Counted from the first letter of the stretch, positions 48,527 to 58,118 are shown. The stretch: DNA of 64,000 nt from Sandaracinus amylolyticus (GCF_021631985.1 NZ_CP070225.1:4898001-4962000); one strand, 5' to 3'. The notes: generated from the sequence alone by a model not told the origin. A program made the numbers and translations.

Positions 48527-48532
48527 AGCGTA
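48527..48532 (-). promoter_or_regulatory. -10-like box TACGCT, predicted leaderless start
   Basis: TACGCTCGGCGCGATG here is identical to the sequence before the gene at 1306. It separates expression of this lipoprotein from purD, whose stop is at 48536. Confidence 0.55.
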
Positions 48533-48535
48533 CGC

Positions 48536-49807
48536 TCAGCGCGTGCGTGCCTGCCAGCCGATGTCGCGGCGGTGCTGTGAGCCCGCGAGCCGGATGCGAT
48601 CGACCGCCGCGTAGGCGCTCGCTGCGGCGGCGTCGACGTCGGCGCCGTTCGCGGTGACGCAGAGCACGCGACCGCCTGCGCTCACCACGCGATCACCCGC
48701 GCGCTGCGTGCCCGCGTGGAACACCTGCACGCCCTCGAGCGACGCGGCATCGTCGAGGCCCTCGATCACGTCGCCCTTGCGCGGCGTGCCGGGGTAGCCG
48801 TGCGCCGCGATCACGACGCACAGCGCGGCGCCGCTCGTCGCGCTCGGACGCACGCCCGAGAGATCGCCGTTCGCGGCGCCGAGGAAGAGCGGCAGCACGT
48901 CGCCCTGCCAGCGCGCCATCAGCACCTCGGTCTCGGGGTCGCCGAAGCGCACGTTGTACTCGAGCACCAACGGCGCGCCGTCGACGATCATCAGCCCGAC
49001 GAAGAGCGCGCCGACGAAGGGCGTGCCGCGCGCGCGCATCGCCGCGAGCGTGGGCTCCACGCAGCGCGCGAGGATCTGCTGCTCGAGCTCGGGCGTGACC
49101 GGCGCGGCGGGCGAGTACGCGCCCATGCCGCCGGTGTTGGGACCGCGATCGCCGTCGGCGAGGCGCTTGTGATCCTGCGCCGACGCGAGCGCGACGTAGC
49201 GCGTGCCGTCGCACACGACGTGGTAGCTGACCTCGGGGCCGCGCAGGACCTCTTCGATCACCACGCGCCCGCCCGCGTCGCCGAACACGCGCTCGCGCAT
49301 GATCGTGCGGATCGCGTCGAGCGCCTCGTCGGTGTCTCCCGCGACGATCACGCCCTTCCCGGCCGCGAGCCCATCTGCTTTGACCACCAACGGTCTGCCG
49401 GCCTCGCGCACGTAGGCCTCGGCCGCGTCGGCGTCGTCGAAGATGCGGAAGCCGGCGGTGGGGATGCCCGCCTCGGCCATCAGCTCCTTGCTGACCACCT
49501 TCGAGCCCTCGAGCCTCGCCGCCTCGCGTGAGGGACCGAACGTCGCGATGCCCGCGTCGCGCAGCGCGTCGGCGAGCCCGATCACGAGCGGCGCCTCGGG
49601 GCCGATCACGACGAGCCCGACCTGCTCGCGCTGCGCGAGCGCGACGATCCCGGGCACGTCGTCGGCGCGCACGTCGATGCAGCGCGCGACCGCGGCGATC
49701 CCCGCGTTGCCGGGCGCCGCGATGACCTCTTCGACCTGCGGCGACTGCGCGATCTTCCACGCCATCGCGTGCTCGCGCCCACCGGATCCGACGACCAGTA
49801 CCTTCAT
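48536..49807 (-). CDS. purD: Phosphoribosylamine-glycine ligase PurD
   Basis: A 423-residue ATP-grasp ligase catalysing the second step of purine synthesis (phosphoribosylamine + glycine + ATP to GAR). It starts [18 protein letters not shown], and shows [38 protein letters not shown] and [12 protein letters not shown], all family hallmarks. Full length. GAGG lies just upstream of the ATG at 49807. It lies 118 bp from purH on the same strand, with a repeat-bearing hairpin between. Confidence 0.96.
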   Translation of the reverse strand: MKVLVVGSGGREHAMAWKIAQSPQVEEVIAAPGNAGIAAVARCIDVRADDVPGIVALAQREQVGLVVIGPEAPLVIGLADALRDAGIATFGPSREAARLEGSKVVSKELMAEAGIPTAGFRIFDDADAAEAYVREAGRPLVVKADGLAAGKGVIVAGDTDEALDAIRTIMRERVFGDAGGRVVIEEVLRGPEVSYHVVCDGTRYVALASAQDHKRLADGDRGPNTGGMGAYSPAAPVTPELEQQILARCVEPTLAAMRARGTPFVGALFVGLMIVDGAPLVLEYNVRFGDPETEVLMARWQGDVLPLFLGAANGDLSGVRPSATSGAALCVVIAAHGYPGTPRKGDVIEGLDDAASLEGVQVFHAGTQRAGDRVVSAGGRVLCVTANGADVDAAAASAYAAVDRIRLAGSQHRRDIGWQARTR

Positions 49808-49812
49808 CGCGC

Positions 49813-49916
49813 CTCGGGAGAGCAGGAGAGAGGGAGGATTTCCTCCGAGGAGAGCAGGAGTGGCAGGAGAGCGGGAATCCTCTTCCTCTTCTCTCCTGGA
49901 TTCCTGCTCTCCCGAG
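49813..49916. repeat. Inverted repeat of the GAGAGCAGGA family between purD and purH
   Basis: CTCGGGAGAGCAGGA (49813-49827) and TCCTGCTCTCCCGAG (49902-49916) are perfect 15-bp inverted copies flanking a further direct copy GAGGAGAGCAGGAG at 49847-49860. The same word is repeated at 578-640. It could fold in the purH-purD transcript and set the relative expression of the two genes. Confidence 0.75.
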
Positions 49917-49925
49917 ACGTGTGTC

Positions 49926-51485
49926 TCAGTGCCGGAAGTGGCGGACTCCGGTGAACAGCATCGCGATGCCTGCGGCGTCCGCGGCCGCGATCACGTCCGC
50001 GTCCTTCACCGAGCCACCGGGCTGCACCACCGCGGTCACACCCGCCTTCGCCGCGGCCTCGACTCCGTCGGGGAACGGGAAGAACGCGTCGCTCGCGAGC
50101 ACGCTGCCGCGGGACTTGTCGCCCGCCTTCTTCACCGCGATCTCGACGCTCACCACGCGCGACATCTGGCCCGCGCCGACGCCCACCGTCGTCGTGCCCT
50201 GCGCGAGCACGATCGCGTTGCTCTTCACGTGCTTGCAGACGCGCCACGCGAAGTCGAGCGAGGCGAGCTCCTCGGGCGTCGGGCGGCGCTGGGTGACGAC
50301 CTTCGCGTTCGCCGTCTCGACGCCGGCGCTCGCGTCGCGCTGCTGCACCACGAACCCGCCGTCGACCTTCTTCGCGGTGAGCGCGCGGTGATCGGCGCGC
50401 AGCCACTCGCCCGTCGCGAGCAGGCGCAGGTTCTTCTTCGTGCGCAGCAGCTCGAGCGCGTCGTCCGCGAACTTCGGCGCGATCACGCACTCGAGGAACG
50501 TCTCGACGAGGTGCTTCGCGGTCGCGAGATCGACCGGGCGGTTCAGCGCGACGATGCCGCCGAACGCGCTCAGCGCGTCGGCCTCGCGGGCCGCGAGATA
50601 CGCGTCGTGCAGCGTGCCGCGCGTCGCCACGCCGCAGGGGTTCGTGTGCTTCACGACGACCGCGGCGGGCTCGTCGAATTCGCGCACCGCCTCGAGCGCC
50701 GCGTCGCAGTCGACGAGGTTGTTGAACGAGAGCTCCTTGCCGCCCGCGCCGACCGACTCGGAGCGCGCGAGCGAGCCCGCAGGCGCGTTGCGCTCGACGT
50801 AGAACGCGCCGCTCTGGTGCGGGTTCTCGCCGTAGCGCAGGCCGTACGCCTTCTCGAGCGAGAACGTCAGCGTGCCCGGATACTCGGTGCGCGCGCCGCT
50901 CGCGTCGATCGACGTGAGGTACGCCGCGATCGCGCCGTCGTACGCGGCGGTCTGGGCGAACGCCTTCGCGGCGAGGCGGGCGCGGAGCGCGGCGCTCGGG
51001 CCCTCGGGCGCGTCGAGCGAGGCGACGACCTCGTCGTAGTCCGCGGGGTCGACGACCACGGTGACGCGCGCGTGGTTCTTCGCCGCGCTGCGGATCATCG
51101 AGGGCCCGCCGATGTCGATGTTCTCGACGATCTCGTCGTGCGGCGCGTTGCGCGCGACGGTGGCCTCGAAGGGATAGAGGTTCACGACGACGAGATCGAT
51201 CGCCTGGCCGCCCAGCTCCGTGAGCTGGGTGCGATCGCCGATCGTGTCGCGCATCAGGATCCCGCCGTGCACGCGCGGATGGAGCGTCTTCACGCGTCCG
51301 TCCATCACCTCCGGCGAGCCCGTGTACTCGGCGACGTCGATCACCGCGATGCCGGCGCCGCGCAGCGCCTTCGCGGTGCCGCCGGTCGACAGGATCTCGA
51401 CACCCTTGTCGGCGAGCGTGCGGCAGAGCTCGATCACGCCGCGCTTGTCCGACACCGAGACCAGCGCTCTCTCGATTCGAGCCAT
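49926..51485 (-). CDS. purH: Bifunctional AICAR formyltransferase/IMP cyclohydrolase PurH
   Basis: A 519-residue enzyme catalysing the last two steps of IMP synthesis. The N-terminal MGS-like domain shows ALVSVSDKRGV, STGGTAKAL and GRVKTLHPRVHGG; the AICARFT domain shows AVVVKHTNPCGVA, SAFGGIVALNRPVD and AIVLAQG. Full length, all key motifs intact. The start at 51485 is set by a strong GAGGAGG seven bases upstream. It is followed by purD, so both are one purine transcription unit. Confidence 0.96.
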   Translation of the reverse strand: MARIERALVSVSDKRGVIELCRTLADKGVEILSTGGTAKALRGAGIAVIDVAEYTGSPEVMDGRVKTLHPRVHGGILMRDTIGDRTQLTELGGQAIDLVVVNLYPFEATVARNAPHDEIVENIDIGGPSMIRSAAKNHARVTVVVDPADYDEVVASLDAPEGPSAALRARLAAKAFAQTAAYDGAIAAYLTSIDASGARTEYPGTLTFSLEKAYGLRYGENPHQSGAFYVERNAPAGSLARSESVGAGGKELSFNNLVDCDAALEAVREFDEPAAVVVKHTNPCGVATRGTLHDAYLAAREADALSAFGGIVALNRPVDLATAKHLVETFLECVIAPKFADDALELLRTKKNLRLLATGEWLRADHRALTAKKVDGGFVVQQRDASAGVETANAKVVTQRRPTPEELASLDFAWRVCKHVKSNAIVLAQGTTTVGVGAGQMSRVVSVEIAVKKAGDKSRGSVLASDAFFPFPDGVEAAAKAGVTAVVQPGGSVKDADVIAAADAAGIAMLFTGVRHFRH

Positions 51486-51815
51486 CGCGAATCCTCCTCT
51501 GCGAAGCGTGGGCACCGTGCGCCCGGGCCGCGAGGTACTGGACGCAACGCGATGCGTCAACGAGAGTTGTGCGCCCGCGCGCATCTCACGGAGCAGACCA
51601 TCGCGACGTGTGTGGCGAGGTCGACGCGCCCCGTGGCGATCGACACCGCGGCGTCGATCCGAGAGGACGCGGAGCACACGTGGTCGCGCGAGATCGCACG
51701 CCACGTTTCTTCACGGGCATGGTGGCCGTCGTCTTGCTCCACTGCTCGCGCGGCACGGCGTCCCGCGTCCATTTGTCGCGGGCGGGCGCGGCCGCTAGAA
51801 CCGGGGCCGAGGTCG

Positions 51816-52523
51816 ATGGAGCAAGCGGTCCAATTCTTCGTGGAGAACGGGTCGTACGGCCTGATGATCGCGGCGCTGATCGCCGCGGGGCTCGGCCTGC
51901 CGCTCCCCGAGGACATCGTGATGATCTCGGGCGCGATCCTCGCGCAGCGTGGGCTGACCGATCTCGGGCTCACCGTCGCGGCGCTCGCGTTCGGGGTGTT
52001 CGCGGGCGACACCGCGCTCTTCTTCCTCGCGAAGCGGATCGGGCCCGGCATCTACAAGTGGCGGCCCATCCAGCGGATGATGCCCGAGCCGCGACGTCGC
52101 TACGTCGAGGGCCTGATGGAGAAGCACGGCACGCTGGTCGTGTTCTTCGCGCGACACGTCGCGGGCTTCCGCGGGCCGACCTTCGCGATCGCCGCGATCC
52201 ACGGCATCTCGTACCCGCGCTTCATCGTGGCCGACATGCTCGCGCTCGCGATCTCGCTGCCGCTGTGGATGGGGCTCGGCTGGTTCTTCGCGGATCGCTG
52301 GGACGATCTCTTCAGCCACACCCAGACCGCGGAGCGCGCGGTCACGATCGGCGTGCTGGTCGTCGTCGTGGTGCTCGTGGTGGGGCACTACGTGAGCAAG
52401 GCGATCAAGAAGAAGCTCGCGGAGAAGGTCGACCGTGAGGTCGTCGCGGAAGCGCGCGAAGAGTCGAGCGCGCAGCCGCCCGCATCGTCGTCGTCGTCGG
52501 GCAAGGACGCGATCGCAGAGTAG
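51816..52523 (+). CDS. DedA-family (VTT-domain) membrane protein
   Basis: A 235-residue protein with about five hydrophobic segments. The VTT-domain features are present: GLGLPLPEDIVMISGAILA near the start, GDTALFFLAKRIG, and the late motif FFARHVAGFRGPTFAIAAIHGISYPRF with conserved Arg residues. Some DedA members flip undecaprenyl phosphate or phospholipids; which substrate applies here is unknown. The charged tail ends in a Ser-rich stretch (PPASSSSSGKD). GAGG lies eight bases before the ATG at 51816, and a TAGAAC box further up. Confidence 0.9.
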   Translation: MEQAVQFFVENGSYGLMIAALIAAGLGLPLPEDIVMISGAILAQRGLTDLGLTVAALAFGVFAGDTALFFLAKRIGPGIYKWRPIQRMMPEPRRRYVEGLMEKHGTLVVFFARHVAGFRGPTFAIAAIHGISYPRFIVADMLALAISLPLWMGLGWFFADRWDDLFSHTQTAERAVTIGVLVVVVVLVVGHYVSKAIKKKLAEKVDREVVAEAREESSAQPPASSSSSGKDAIAE

Positions 52524-52893
52524 CCGCTCGCCGATCGTTCGCGTGTGTGTCGCACGAGAACGGCATCGAGAGCGCGAGCGAGCGCGGGTGTTCTCGAACA
52601 CGCCCCCGAGCACGATGCTGCGGGGCTCGAGAGCGGCTCCACCGCGGAGCAACCCCACCACGAGCGGCCCGCTCGCCGAGACCCGGACGGAACAGCTGCG
52701 AGCGCGCGCCAGCGCGCCCTTGCGCGAGCGTGCACACCGAAGCCTCCCCAGATCGTCCTCGAGATCGCGCTTTCGCAAGCCACGCTCGCGAGCACGCAAA
52801 GACGAGAGCGCGCGAGCGACCTGGCCGTCGCTCGCGCGCTCTTCGTGTCTCTTCGCTCTCTTCGCTGTTCGTGCGGTGGCTCGCCGCGCTCGC
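52524..52893. other. Intergenic spacer between convergent genes (370 bp)
   Basis: No convincing gene on either strand. It contains the strong hairpin at 52805-52842, and an imperfect GTGTTCTCGAACACG dyad near 52588-52602. Confidence 0.6.
52805..52842. terminator. Strong bidirectional terminator hairpin (16-bp stem)
   Basis: AGAGCGCGCGAGCGAC and GTCGCTCGCGCGCTCT pair perfectly with the 6-nt loop CTGGCC, between dedA (+) and the cytochrome gene (-). On the plus strand a TCGTGTCTCTTCGCTCTCTTCG pyrimidine-rich tract follows. Confidence 0.75.
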
Positions 52894-54246
52894 TCACTGC
52901 TGGACGGGGTAACGCTGCGCGAGGTACGTGACCATGATTCGCGCCTCGTCGGTCGAGAGCTCGGCGCCCTCGCGGATCATGCGACGCACGACGCCGGCCC
53001 AGCCCGCGCGATCGTCACCGCCGTGCTCGTCGATGTCGGACAGACCGTGGCAGTCGGTGCACGCGCGCTGGAGCAGCTCACGCGCGAGCGAGGGGCTGTA
53101 GCGCAGCTGCGGCGTCGCGGATCCCGCCGCGGCGGGCGCGGACCCACCACCACCGCTGCTGGCGCTCGACGCGCTTCCGCCCGACGCCGCCGCAGGGGCC
53201 GTCGCAGCGAGCGTCGCGCCCGAGCTCGACTGACCGCCGCGCGAGCGACGACCACGACGACCACGACGGCCACGGCTGCGTCGCTCCGGCTCCTCGGCGG
53301 CCGCGATCACCAGCGGCGCGTCGGTCTGGGGCGCGACCGTCCCTCCGTCGGGCGGCACACCACCGTCGGCAGCCGGCGCGGCGGCAGCCTCGGCGGGCGC
53401 ACCTTCGGCAGCCGGCGCCGCGCCCTCGACAGCCGCGCCTTCCGCCGGCGGCGCTCCGACATCCGCCTCGAGGTCGGCGACGACGTCCTCGCGATCCGCC
53501 TCCTCGTCGCGACGCTGCTGCAGGTCCTCCTGCAGGTTCGGCGTGATCGCGATCAGGTACGCGGTCGCGACGTGCACGTCGACGTCGCTGAGCGGCGTGC
53601 CGAGCGTCGGCTTGTTCTGCATGCGGCGGCAGAGGCTCAGCCAGCCCGAGCCGGTGCGCGGCTCGCTCAGGATCGTGCGCAGGTCGTGGCAGAGCGTGCA
53701 CTCGCGCGTGACGACCTCACGACCTTGCTCGAGCGACGACACGCTCGAGAGCCCTTCCGCCGTGTAGCCCGACGGGAGATCGAGGCTCGCGAGGATGCCG
53801 CGGACGCGCTCGCGGTTCTCGTCGTGCAACAGCTCGGCGCTGCCGTGCGCGCGGATCGCGAAGGGCAGCGAGAGCGTGCCCAGCAGGATCGTGCACACGA
53901 GCAGCACGAGCCCGAGCGCGGGCATCGACTCCTCGAAGTACCGGAAGAACCGGAGGATGAAGATCTTCGTGAAGAGGACGACGCCGATCGTGATCGCGGC
54001 GACCGCGTGGATGACCGTGCGCGCCGGGAGCTCGACTTGGTACTCCCAGAGTCGCGGCACCATGTAGATCATCATCACGACGTAGATCGCGGCGTACGCG
54101 TATCCGACGACGCGATGCACGGCCATCCAGAACGGCGGCGCGTGACTCTTCTTGGCCACCGGATCCCAGTATTTCGGGTTCCACAGCCAGGCCTGGAGGA
54201 GGACGGCGATGAGGCATAGCGCCAGGAACGCAACGCCCAGCCACAT
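52894..54246 (-). CDS. Membrane cytochrome with two c-type haem motifs
   Basis: A 450-residue protein. Four helices lie in the first 175 residues (WLGVAFLALCLIAVLLQAWLW; VGYAYAAIYVVMMIYMVP; VIHAVAAITIGVVLFTKIFIL; LGLVLLVCTILLGTLSLPF), with His residues in VHRVVGYAY and VIHAVAA that could bind haem b. A periplasmic part with CTLCH, a long Ala/Pro/Asp linker with an Arg-rich stretch (RRSRGRRGRRGRRSRGG), and a second haem site CTDCH follow. An electron-transfer role between membrane and periplasm is likely. The ATG at 54246 was chosen; GTG at 54264 is possible. Confidence 0.78.
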   Translation of the reverse strand: MWLGVAFLALCLIAVLLQAWLWNPKYWDPVAKKSHAPPFWMAVHRVVGYAYAAIYVVMMIYMVPRLWEYQVELPARTVIHAVAAITIGVVLFTKIFILRFFRYFEESMPALGLVLLVCTILLGTLSLPFAIRAHGSAELLHDENRERVRGILASLDLPSGYTAEGLSSVSSLEQGREVVTRECTLCHDLRTILSEPRTGSGWLSLCRRMQNKPTLGTPLSDVDVHVATAYLIAITPNLQEDLQQRRDEEADREDVVADLEADVGAPPAEGAAVEGAAPAAEGAPAEAAAAPAADGGVPPDGGTVAPQTDAPLVIAAAEEPERRSRGRRGRRGRRSRGGQSSSGATLAATAPAAASGGSASSASSGGGGSAPAAAGSATPQLRYSPSLARELLQRACTDCHGLSDIDEHGGDDRAGWAGVVRRMIREGAELSTDEARIMVTYLAQRYPVQQ

Positions 54247-54532
54247 GGAGACGGTGACGCTCACGAGGGCAGCGCGGTCTGCACCGTGTGTGCCCGCGGA
54301 ATTTTCGCGGAATTCGTGAGCAAACTCGGAGCGGAGAGCGTGGCCCGCTCCGGATGGGATCACGTCGTGCGCCGGGCTCACGTCCGAGGCACGATCGCCG
54401 GCGAGCGAGCGCTGTGCGCGGAGCGCACGAGCGAGCGAAGCTCCGATGCCCGAAGCTCGCGGCCGCTCATGACAGCAGCCGCGAGTACCAGGGCGCCGGA
54501 GCCACCGCCCCGCGACGCACGCCGAGACTCGC
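54247..54532. other. Intergenic spacer (286 bp) without a clear gene
   Basis: Only Arg-rich shadow frames are present. A weak dyad (CGGAGCG at 54327 and CGCTCCG at 54346) is the only structure seen. The cytochrome promoter should lie here. Confidence 0.5.
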
Positions 54533-56164
54533 TCAGACCGAGATCGCGCCCTTCCGGAAATCAGACGAGCCGATCTTCACGTTCACCAGCGCCGGCTCCG
54601 GGCACTCGAATGCCTTCTGCAGCGCGTCCTTCACCTGGTCCGGCGTCTCCGCGTAGAAGCCCTTCGCGCCCACCGCTTCCGCGACGAGGTCGTAGCGCGT
54701 GTACGCGAGCTTCGTCGCGGGCGTGCGCTCCGCGCCGAAGATGTCGCGCTGACCGCGATAGATCTGCGTCCAGCACGCGTCGTTGCCGATCACGCCGACG
54801 ACCTTGATCCCCTGGCGCGCCATCGCCTCGAACTCGAGGCCGTGCAGGCCGAAGCTGCCGTCGCCGTACACCAGGATCACGCGGCTCTCGGGGCGCACGA
54901 GCTTCGCCGCCATCGCGTACCCCGGGCCCACGCCCAGCGTGCCGAGCGGGCCGGGATCCATCCACAGCCCCGGCCACCGGATCGGCAGCGTGTACGCCGC
55001 GGTCGCGACGAAGTCACCGCCGTCGCCGATCACGATCGTGTCGTCCTGCACGTACTTCGCGAGCTCGCTGCAGACCCAGAGCGGGTTCGGCGGGCTCGTC
55101 GCGCCGCCCGCGATCTCCGCGCGCATCTTGCCCTGACGGCCCTCTTCGTCGGCGCGGATCGTCGCGAGCCAGTCGCCGGCGTCCTTCTTCGCGATCGCCT
55201 GCTCGAGCGCCGCGAGCGCGTGACCGCTGTCCGCCGGGATGCCGACGTCGACGCCGCGATTGCGCCCGAGCTCCTCGGGATCGAGGTCGATCTGGATGAC
55301 CTTCACGTCCTTCGCCCACGTGCCCTCGCGGCCGTAGTCGACGCGGAAGTCGAAGGGCGTGCCGAGCACGATCACGACGTCGGCACCCGCGAGCGCAGCG
55401 CGACGCGAGCGCGACATGAAGCAGCTGTGCGAGGGCGCGAGCGCGCCGCGCGCCATGCCGTTGAGGAACGTCGGCATCGGGCGCTTCGCGAGGAAGCGCT
55501 CGAGCGCGCCCTTGTCGCGCGACCAGCGCAGCTGCGAGCCGCAGATCACCATCGGGCGCTCGGCGCCGTCGATCAGCTTCGCGGCGGCCTCGATCGCCTC
55601 CTTCGAGGGCGCGGGCGTGAGCTCGCTGCGGTACTGCGTCGGACGGACGATCTGCTGGTCCGTCGCGAAGTTCATCAGGATGTCGAGCGGGATCTCGAGG
55701 AACACCGGGCCCGGCACGCCGGTCGTGGCGATGCGGAACGCGGTCGTGACGAACTCCTCGAGGCGTCGCGTCTCGGTCACGGTCGCCGACCACTTCGTGA
55801 TCGGCTTCATGAGCTCGACGTGATCCATGTCCTGCAGCGAGCCCATGTGCTTGTACGCGACCGGGCCCGCGCCTCCGATCACGATCATCGGCACGCCCGC
55901 GCGCTGCGCGTTCGCGACCGCAGTGACGACGTCGGTCACGCCGGGGCCCGCGGTGACGAGCGCGACGCCGGGCTTGCCGGTCACGCGCGCGTAGCCGTCG
56001 GCCGCGTGCCCCGCGGTCTGCTCGTGGCGCGTGTCGACCACGCGGATGCCCTCGTCGAGACACCCGTCGTAGATGTTCTGGATGTGCCCGCCGCAGAGCG
56101 TGAAGACGTGGGTGATCCCTTCGTTCTTGAGCGCGCGTGCGACGATCCGACCGCCGTGGAGCAT
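54533..56164 (-). CDS. Thiamine-diphosphate enzyme, acetolactate-synthase/2-hydroxyacyl-CoA-lyase type
   Basis: A 543-residue TPP enzyme. The N-terminal domain has RHEQTAGHAADGYARVTGKPGVALVTAGPG (catalytic Glu in HEQ); the central domain VIQIDLDPEELGRNRGVDVGI; the C-terminal domain the TPP site GDGSFGLHGLEFEAMARQGIKVVGVIGNDACW. Length fits both acetolactate synthase catalytic subunits and ILVBL/HACL-type lyases. No small regulatory subunit gene lies nearby, which favours a catabolic lyase over branched-chain synthesis. A GGAGG lies just ahead of the ATG at 56164. Confidence 0.88.
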   Translation of the reverse strand: MLHGGRIVARALKNEGITHVFTLCGGHIQNIYDGCLDEGIRVVDTRHEQTAGHAADGYARVTGKPGVALVTAGPGVTDVVTAVANAQRAGVPMIVIGGAGPVAYKHMGSLQDMDHVELMKPITKWSATVTETRRLEEFVTTAFRIATTGVPGPVFLEIPLDILMNFATDQQIVRPTQYRSELTPAPSKEAIEAAAKLIDGAERPMVICGSQLRWSRDKGALERFLAKRPMPTFLNGMARGALAPSHSCFMSRSRRAALAGADVVIVLGTPFDFRVDYGREGTWAKDVKVIQIDLDPEELGRNRGVDVGIPADSGHALAALEQAIAKKDAGDWLATIRADEEGRQGKMRAEIAGGATSPPNPLWVCSELAKYVQDDTIVIGDGGDFVATAAYTLPIRWPGLWMDPGPLGTLGVGPGYAMAAKLVRPESRVILVYGDGSFGLHGLEFEAMARQGIKVVGVIGNDACWTQIYRGQRDIFGAERTPATKLAYTRYDLVAEAVGAKGFYAETPDQVKDALQKAFECPEPALVNVKIGSSDFRKGAISV

Positions 56165-56250
56165 GGGTGTCCTCCCGATCCCCTGAGAAAGGTGGGTCGC
56201 GATGGTAGCGAGGCGAGAGCGTCATTTCTATCGCGAGGACGACAATCTCG

Positions 56251-56256
56251 TAGACT
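56251..56256 (+). promoter_or_regulatory. -10-like box TAGACT, predicted leaderless start
   Basis: TAGACT ends six bases before the ATG at 56263; the gap CGCGCG has no Shine-Dalgarno sequence. Confidence 0.5.
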
Positions 56257-56262
56257 CGCGCG

Positions 56263-56853
56263 ATGAGCCGGATGGTCTACGAGCACCAACTGCCACCGGA
56301 GAACGATCCCGAGGTCGTCGCGCTCGCGCGATCTTGGATCGACGGAGCGCGCGACGCGCAACGTCCGGGTCGCGCGATGGCCTATGCGATCCCGAGCACG
56401 CTGATCGGCATCGTGCTGTGGGGCGAGCTCAACCGGTGGACCGGGTTCGACATGCACTGGTACGTGATGGCGGGCTCGGCCGTCGCGCTGGGCGTCGTGC
56501 TCGGCCGGCCGTGCCGCACGCTCGGCGCGCTCTTCGATCGACGGTGGGCCGCGGTGCTCTTCCTGCTCGGGTTCGCGATGGGCGCGCTCGGCGATCTGTA
56601 CGCGATGACCGCGCTGGTCGCGGCGCGAGAGGGCGTCGGTTGGCTCTCGGTGATCACCCAGGCCGACGTCGGTGGGTGGATCGCAGGGCGCACGCCGCTC
56701 GACTGGATCGTCGCGGGCGCGGGCGGCGCCGGCGCGGCGCTCGCGGGCCGACCGCCGATGGACGAGCGACAGCTCGCGATGCAGGCGCGCATCGACGTCG
56801 CGGCGCGCCGGCTCGACGCGCAGGAGCGCGAGGACGCGGAGCACGCGGCGTAG
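56263..56853 (+). CDS. Hypothetical membrane protein, 196 aa
   Basis: An integral membrane protein with about three or four helices (AMAYAIPSTLIGIVLWGEL, WYVMAGSAVALGVVLGRP, WAAVLFLLGFAMGALGDLYAMTAL, and a glycine-rich IVAGAGGAGAALAG) and charged N- and C-termini. The C-terminal tail is helical and acidic (ARIDVAARRLDAQEREDAEHAA). No family recognised. It ends one base before the convergent MBL gene stop. Confidence 0.65.
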   Translation: MSRMVYEHQLPPENDPEVVALARSWIDGARDAQRPGRAMAYAIPSTLIGIVLWGELNRWTGFDMHWYVMAGSAVALGVVLGRPCRTLGALFDRRWAAVLFLLGFAMGALGDLYAMTALVAAREGVGWLSVITQADVGGWIAGRTPLDWIVAGAGGAGAALAGRPPMDERQLAMQARIDVAARRLDAQEREDAEHAA

Positions 56854-56854
56854 A

Positions 56855-58105
56855 TCACTCCTTCGGAGTCTCCTCGGACGCCGCTTTGTAGATCCCGCGC
56901 GCCATCACCGACGTCGCGGCATCGGCGCGTCGCGCGAGCACGGTACGACGCGCGCGCCACACGCCGGCATCGCGCGGCGCCGCGTCGCCTGCCATCTGCG
57001 CGAGGTGCGACGCGAGCGCGTGCTCGCCCGCGTCGGAGAGCGCGAGCGCGCGATCTGCGAGCGCGCTCGCGCCGCCGCACATCGACGCGATCTCGCGCGC
57101 GAGATCACGAGGGTGCGCGGGCTGCAGCGACGCGGGCTCGCCGTCCCACCACCCGCCGTAGAGGCGCCACACGTTGCGCACGATGAACGCGGGCTCGTCG
57201 TAGGTCGGTCGCAGGTACGGCTTCTCGAGCAAGTGTGCCGGTGCCTTCACCGTCGCGAGCACGTCGGCGAGGCGCGCGCCCTGGTTCATCAGCGCGAGCG
57301 TCTGATCGTGCAGGGACTCGAGCAGCTCCGCGGTGTCGATCAAGAGCGCGCGCACGCGCTCGGCGCCCGCGATCGGCAGGCCGTGGCCGGGCGTGAGGAG
57401 CTCCGGCTCGAGCGCGGCCATCGCGCGCAGCGCGTGCGCCCAGTCGAGCGCATAGCGCTGGACCTTCTGCGGGTTGCCGGCGTTCGGACAGGCCCAGATG
57501 ACGAGGTCGCCTGCGCAGACGAGCCGCCGCGAGGGAAACCACGCCCACGTCGCGTCGTCGGTCTCACCGCGCGCGTGGAAGAGCTCGATGCGCTCGCCGC
57601 CCGCGTCGATCGCGAGGCGCGTCGAGTACGTCACGTCGGGATCGCGGAAGCGCTCGGGGAACTGCACCGGAGTCTGGAACTGACGCTGGTTGATGCAGGC
57701 GTTCCAACCGCGGGCGCGTCGATATCGCGCGAAGCGCGCGGGCACGAGCTCGTGCGCGTAGACGGTCGGGCGCGCCCAACCACGGGCGTCCGCCTCCTGC
57801 TCCCAGCGCTCGACGCCGAAGCAGTGATCGACGTGCCCGTGCGTGAACACGACCGCGTGCGCGCGCGCGTCGGGGCGCCACATCCGGAGGCTCACGTGCA
57901 CCTGCCCCGAGAGCAGGAACGAGCCGGTGTCGACGAGCACGAGCCCGCGCTCGGTCGTGATCGCCGTCGCGTTCGCGAAGCTCGACACGAACGCGATGCC
58001 GGGCGCGATCTCGTCGAGCTCGAGGCGCGGCGTGAACGGCGCGACCTCTTCGACGTCGACGATGCCGTCGATGACGTCTTCCGCGAGCTGCGTCAGCTTC
58101 CCCAC
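56855..58105 (-). CDS. Metallo-beta-lactamase-fold hydrolase (alkylsulfatase-like)
   Basis: A 416-residue enzyme. The zinc motif is THGHVDHCFG (H-x-H-x-D-H), with later ligands in LFHARGETDDATWAW, CAGDLVIWACPN and LTPGHGLPI. This layout and length, with a helical C-terminal domain after ALMNQGARLADVLATVKAP, resemble SdsA1/BDS1-type alkylsulfatases, but the terminal SCP2-like domain is short, so the substrate is uncertain. No signal peptide. GTG at 58105 has TAGCAT (58118-58113) seven bases upstream. Confidence 0.82.
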   Translation of the reverse strand: MGKLTQLAEDVIDGIVDVEEVAPFTPRLELDEIAPGIAFVSSFANATAITTERGLVLVDTGSFLLSGQVHVSLRMWRPDARAHAVVFTHGHVDHCFGVERWEQEADARGWARPTVYAHELVPARFARYRRARGWNACINQRQFQTPVQFPERFRDPDVTYSTRLAIDAGGERIELFHARGETDDATWAWFPSRRLVCAGDLVIWACPNAGNPQKVQRYALDWAHALRAMAALEPELLTPGHGLPIAGAERVRALLIDTAELLESLHDQTLALMNQGARLADVLATVKAPAHLLEKPYLRPTYDEPAFIVRNVWRLYGGWWDGEPASLQPAHPRDLAREIASMCGGASALADRALALSDAGEHALASHLAQMAGDAAPRDAGVWRARRTVLARRADAATSVMARGIYKAASEETPKE

Positions 58106-58112
58106 GGCGACG

Positions 58113-58118
58113 ATGCTA
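58113..58118 (-). promoter_or_regulatory. -10-like box TAGCAT, predicted leaderless start
   Basis: Read leftward, TAGCAT ends seven bases before the GTG at 58105, with no ribosome binding site between. Confidence 0.5.

Noticed and set aside
54286-54807. Small plus-strand frames before and over the TPP enzyme.
   Set aside because: They are Arg/Ser/Pro-rich, partly antisense to a solid gene, and have no recognisable features.
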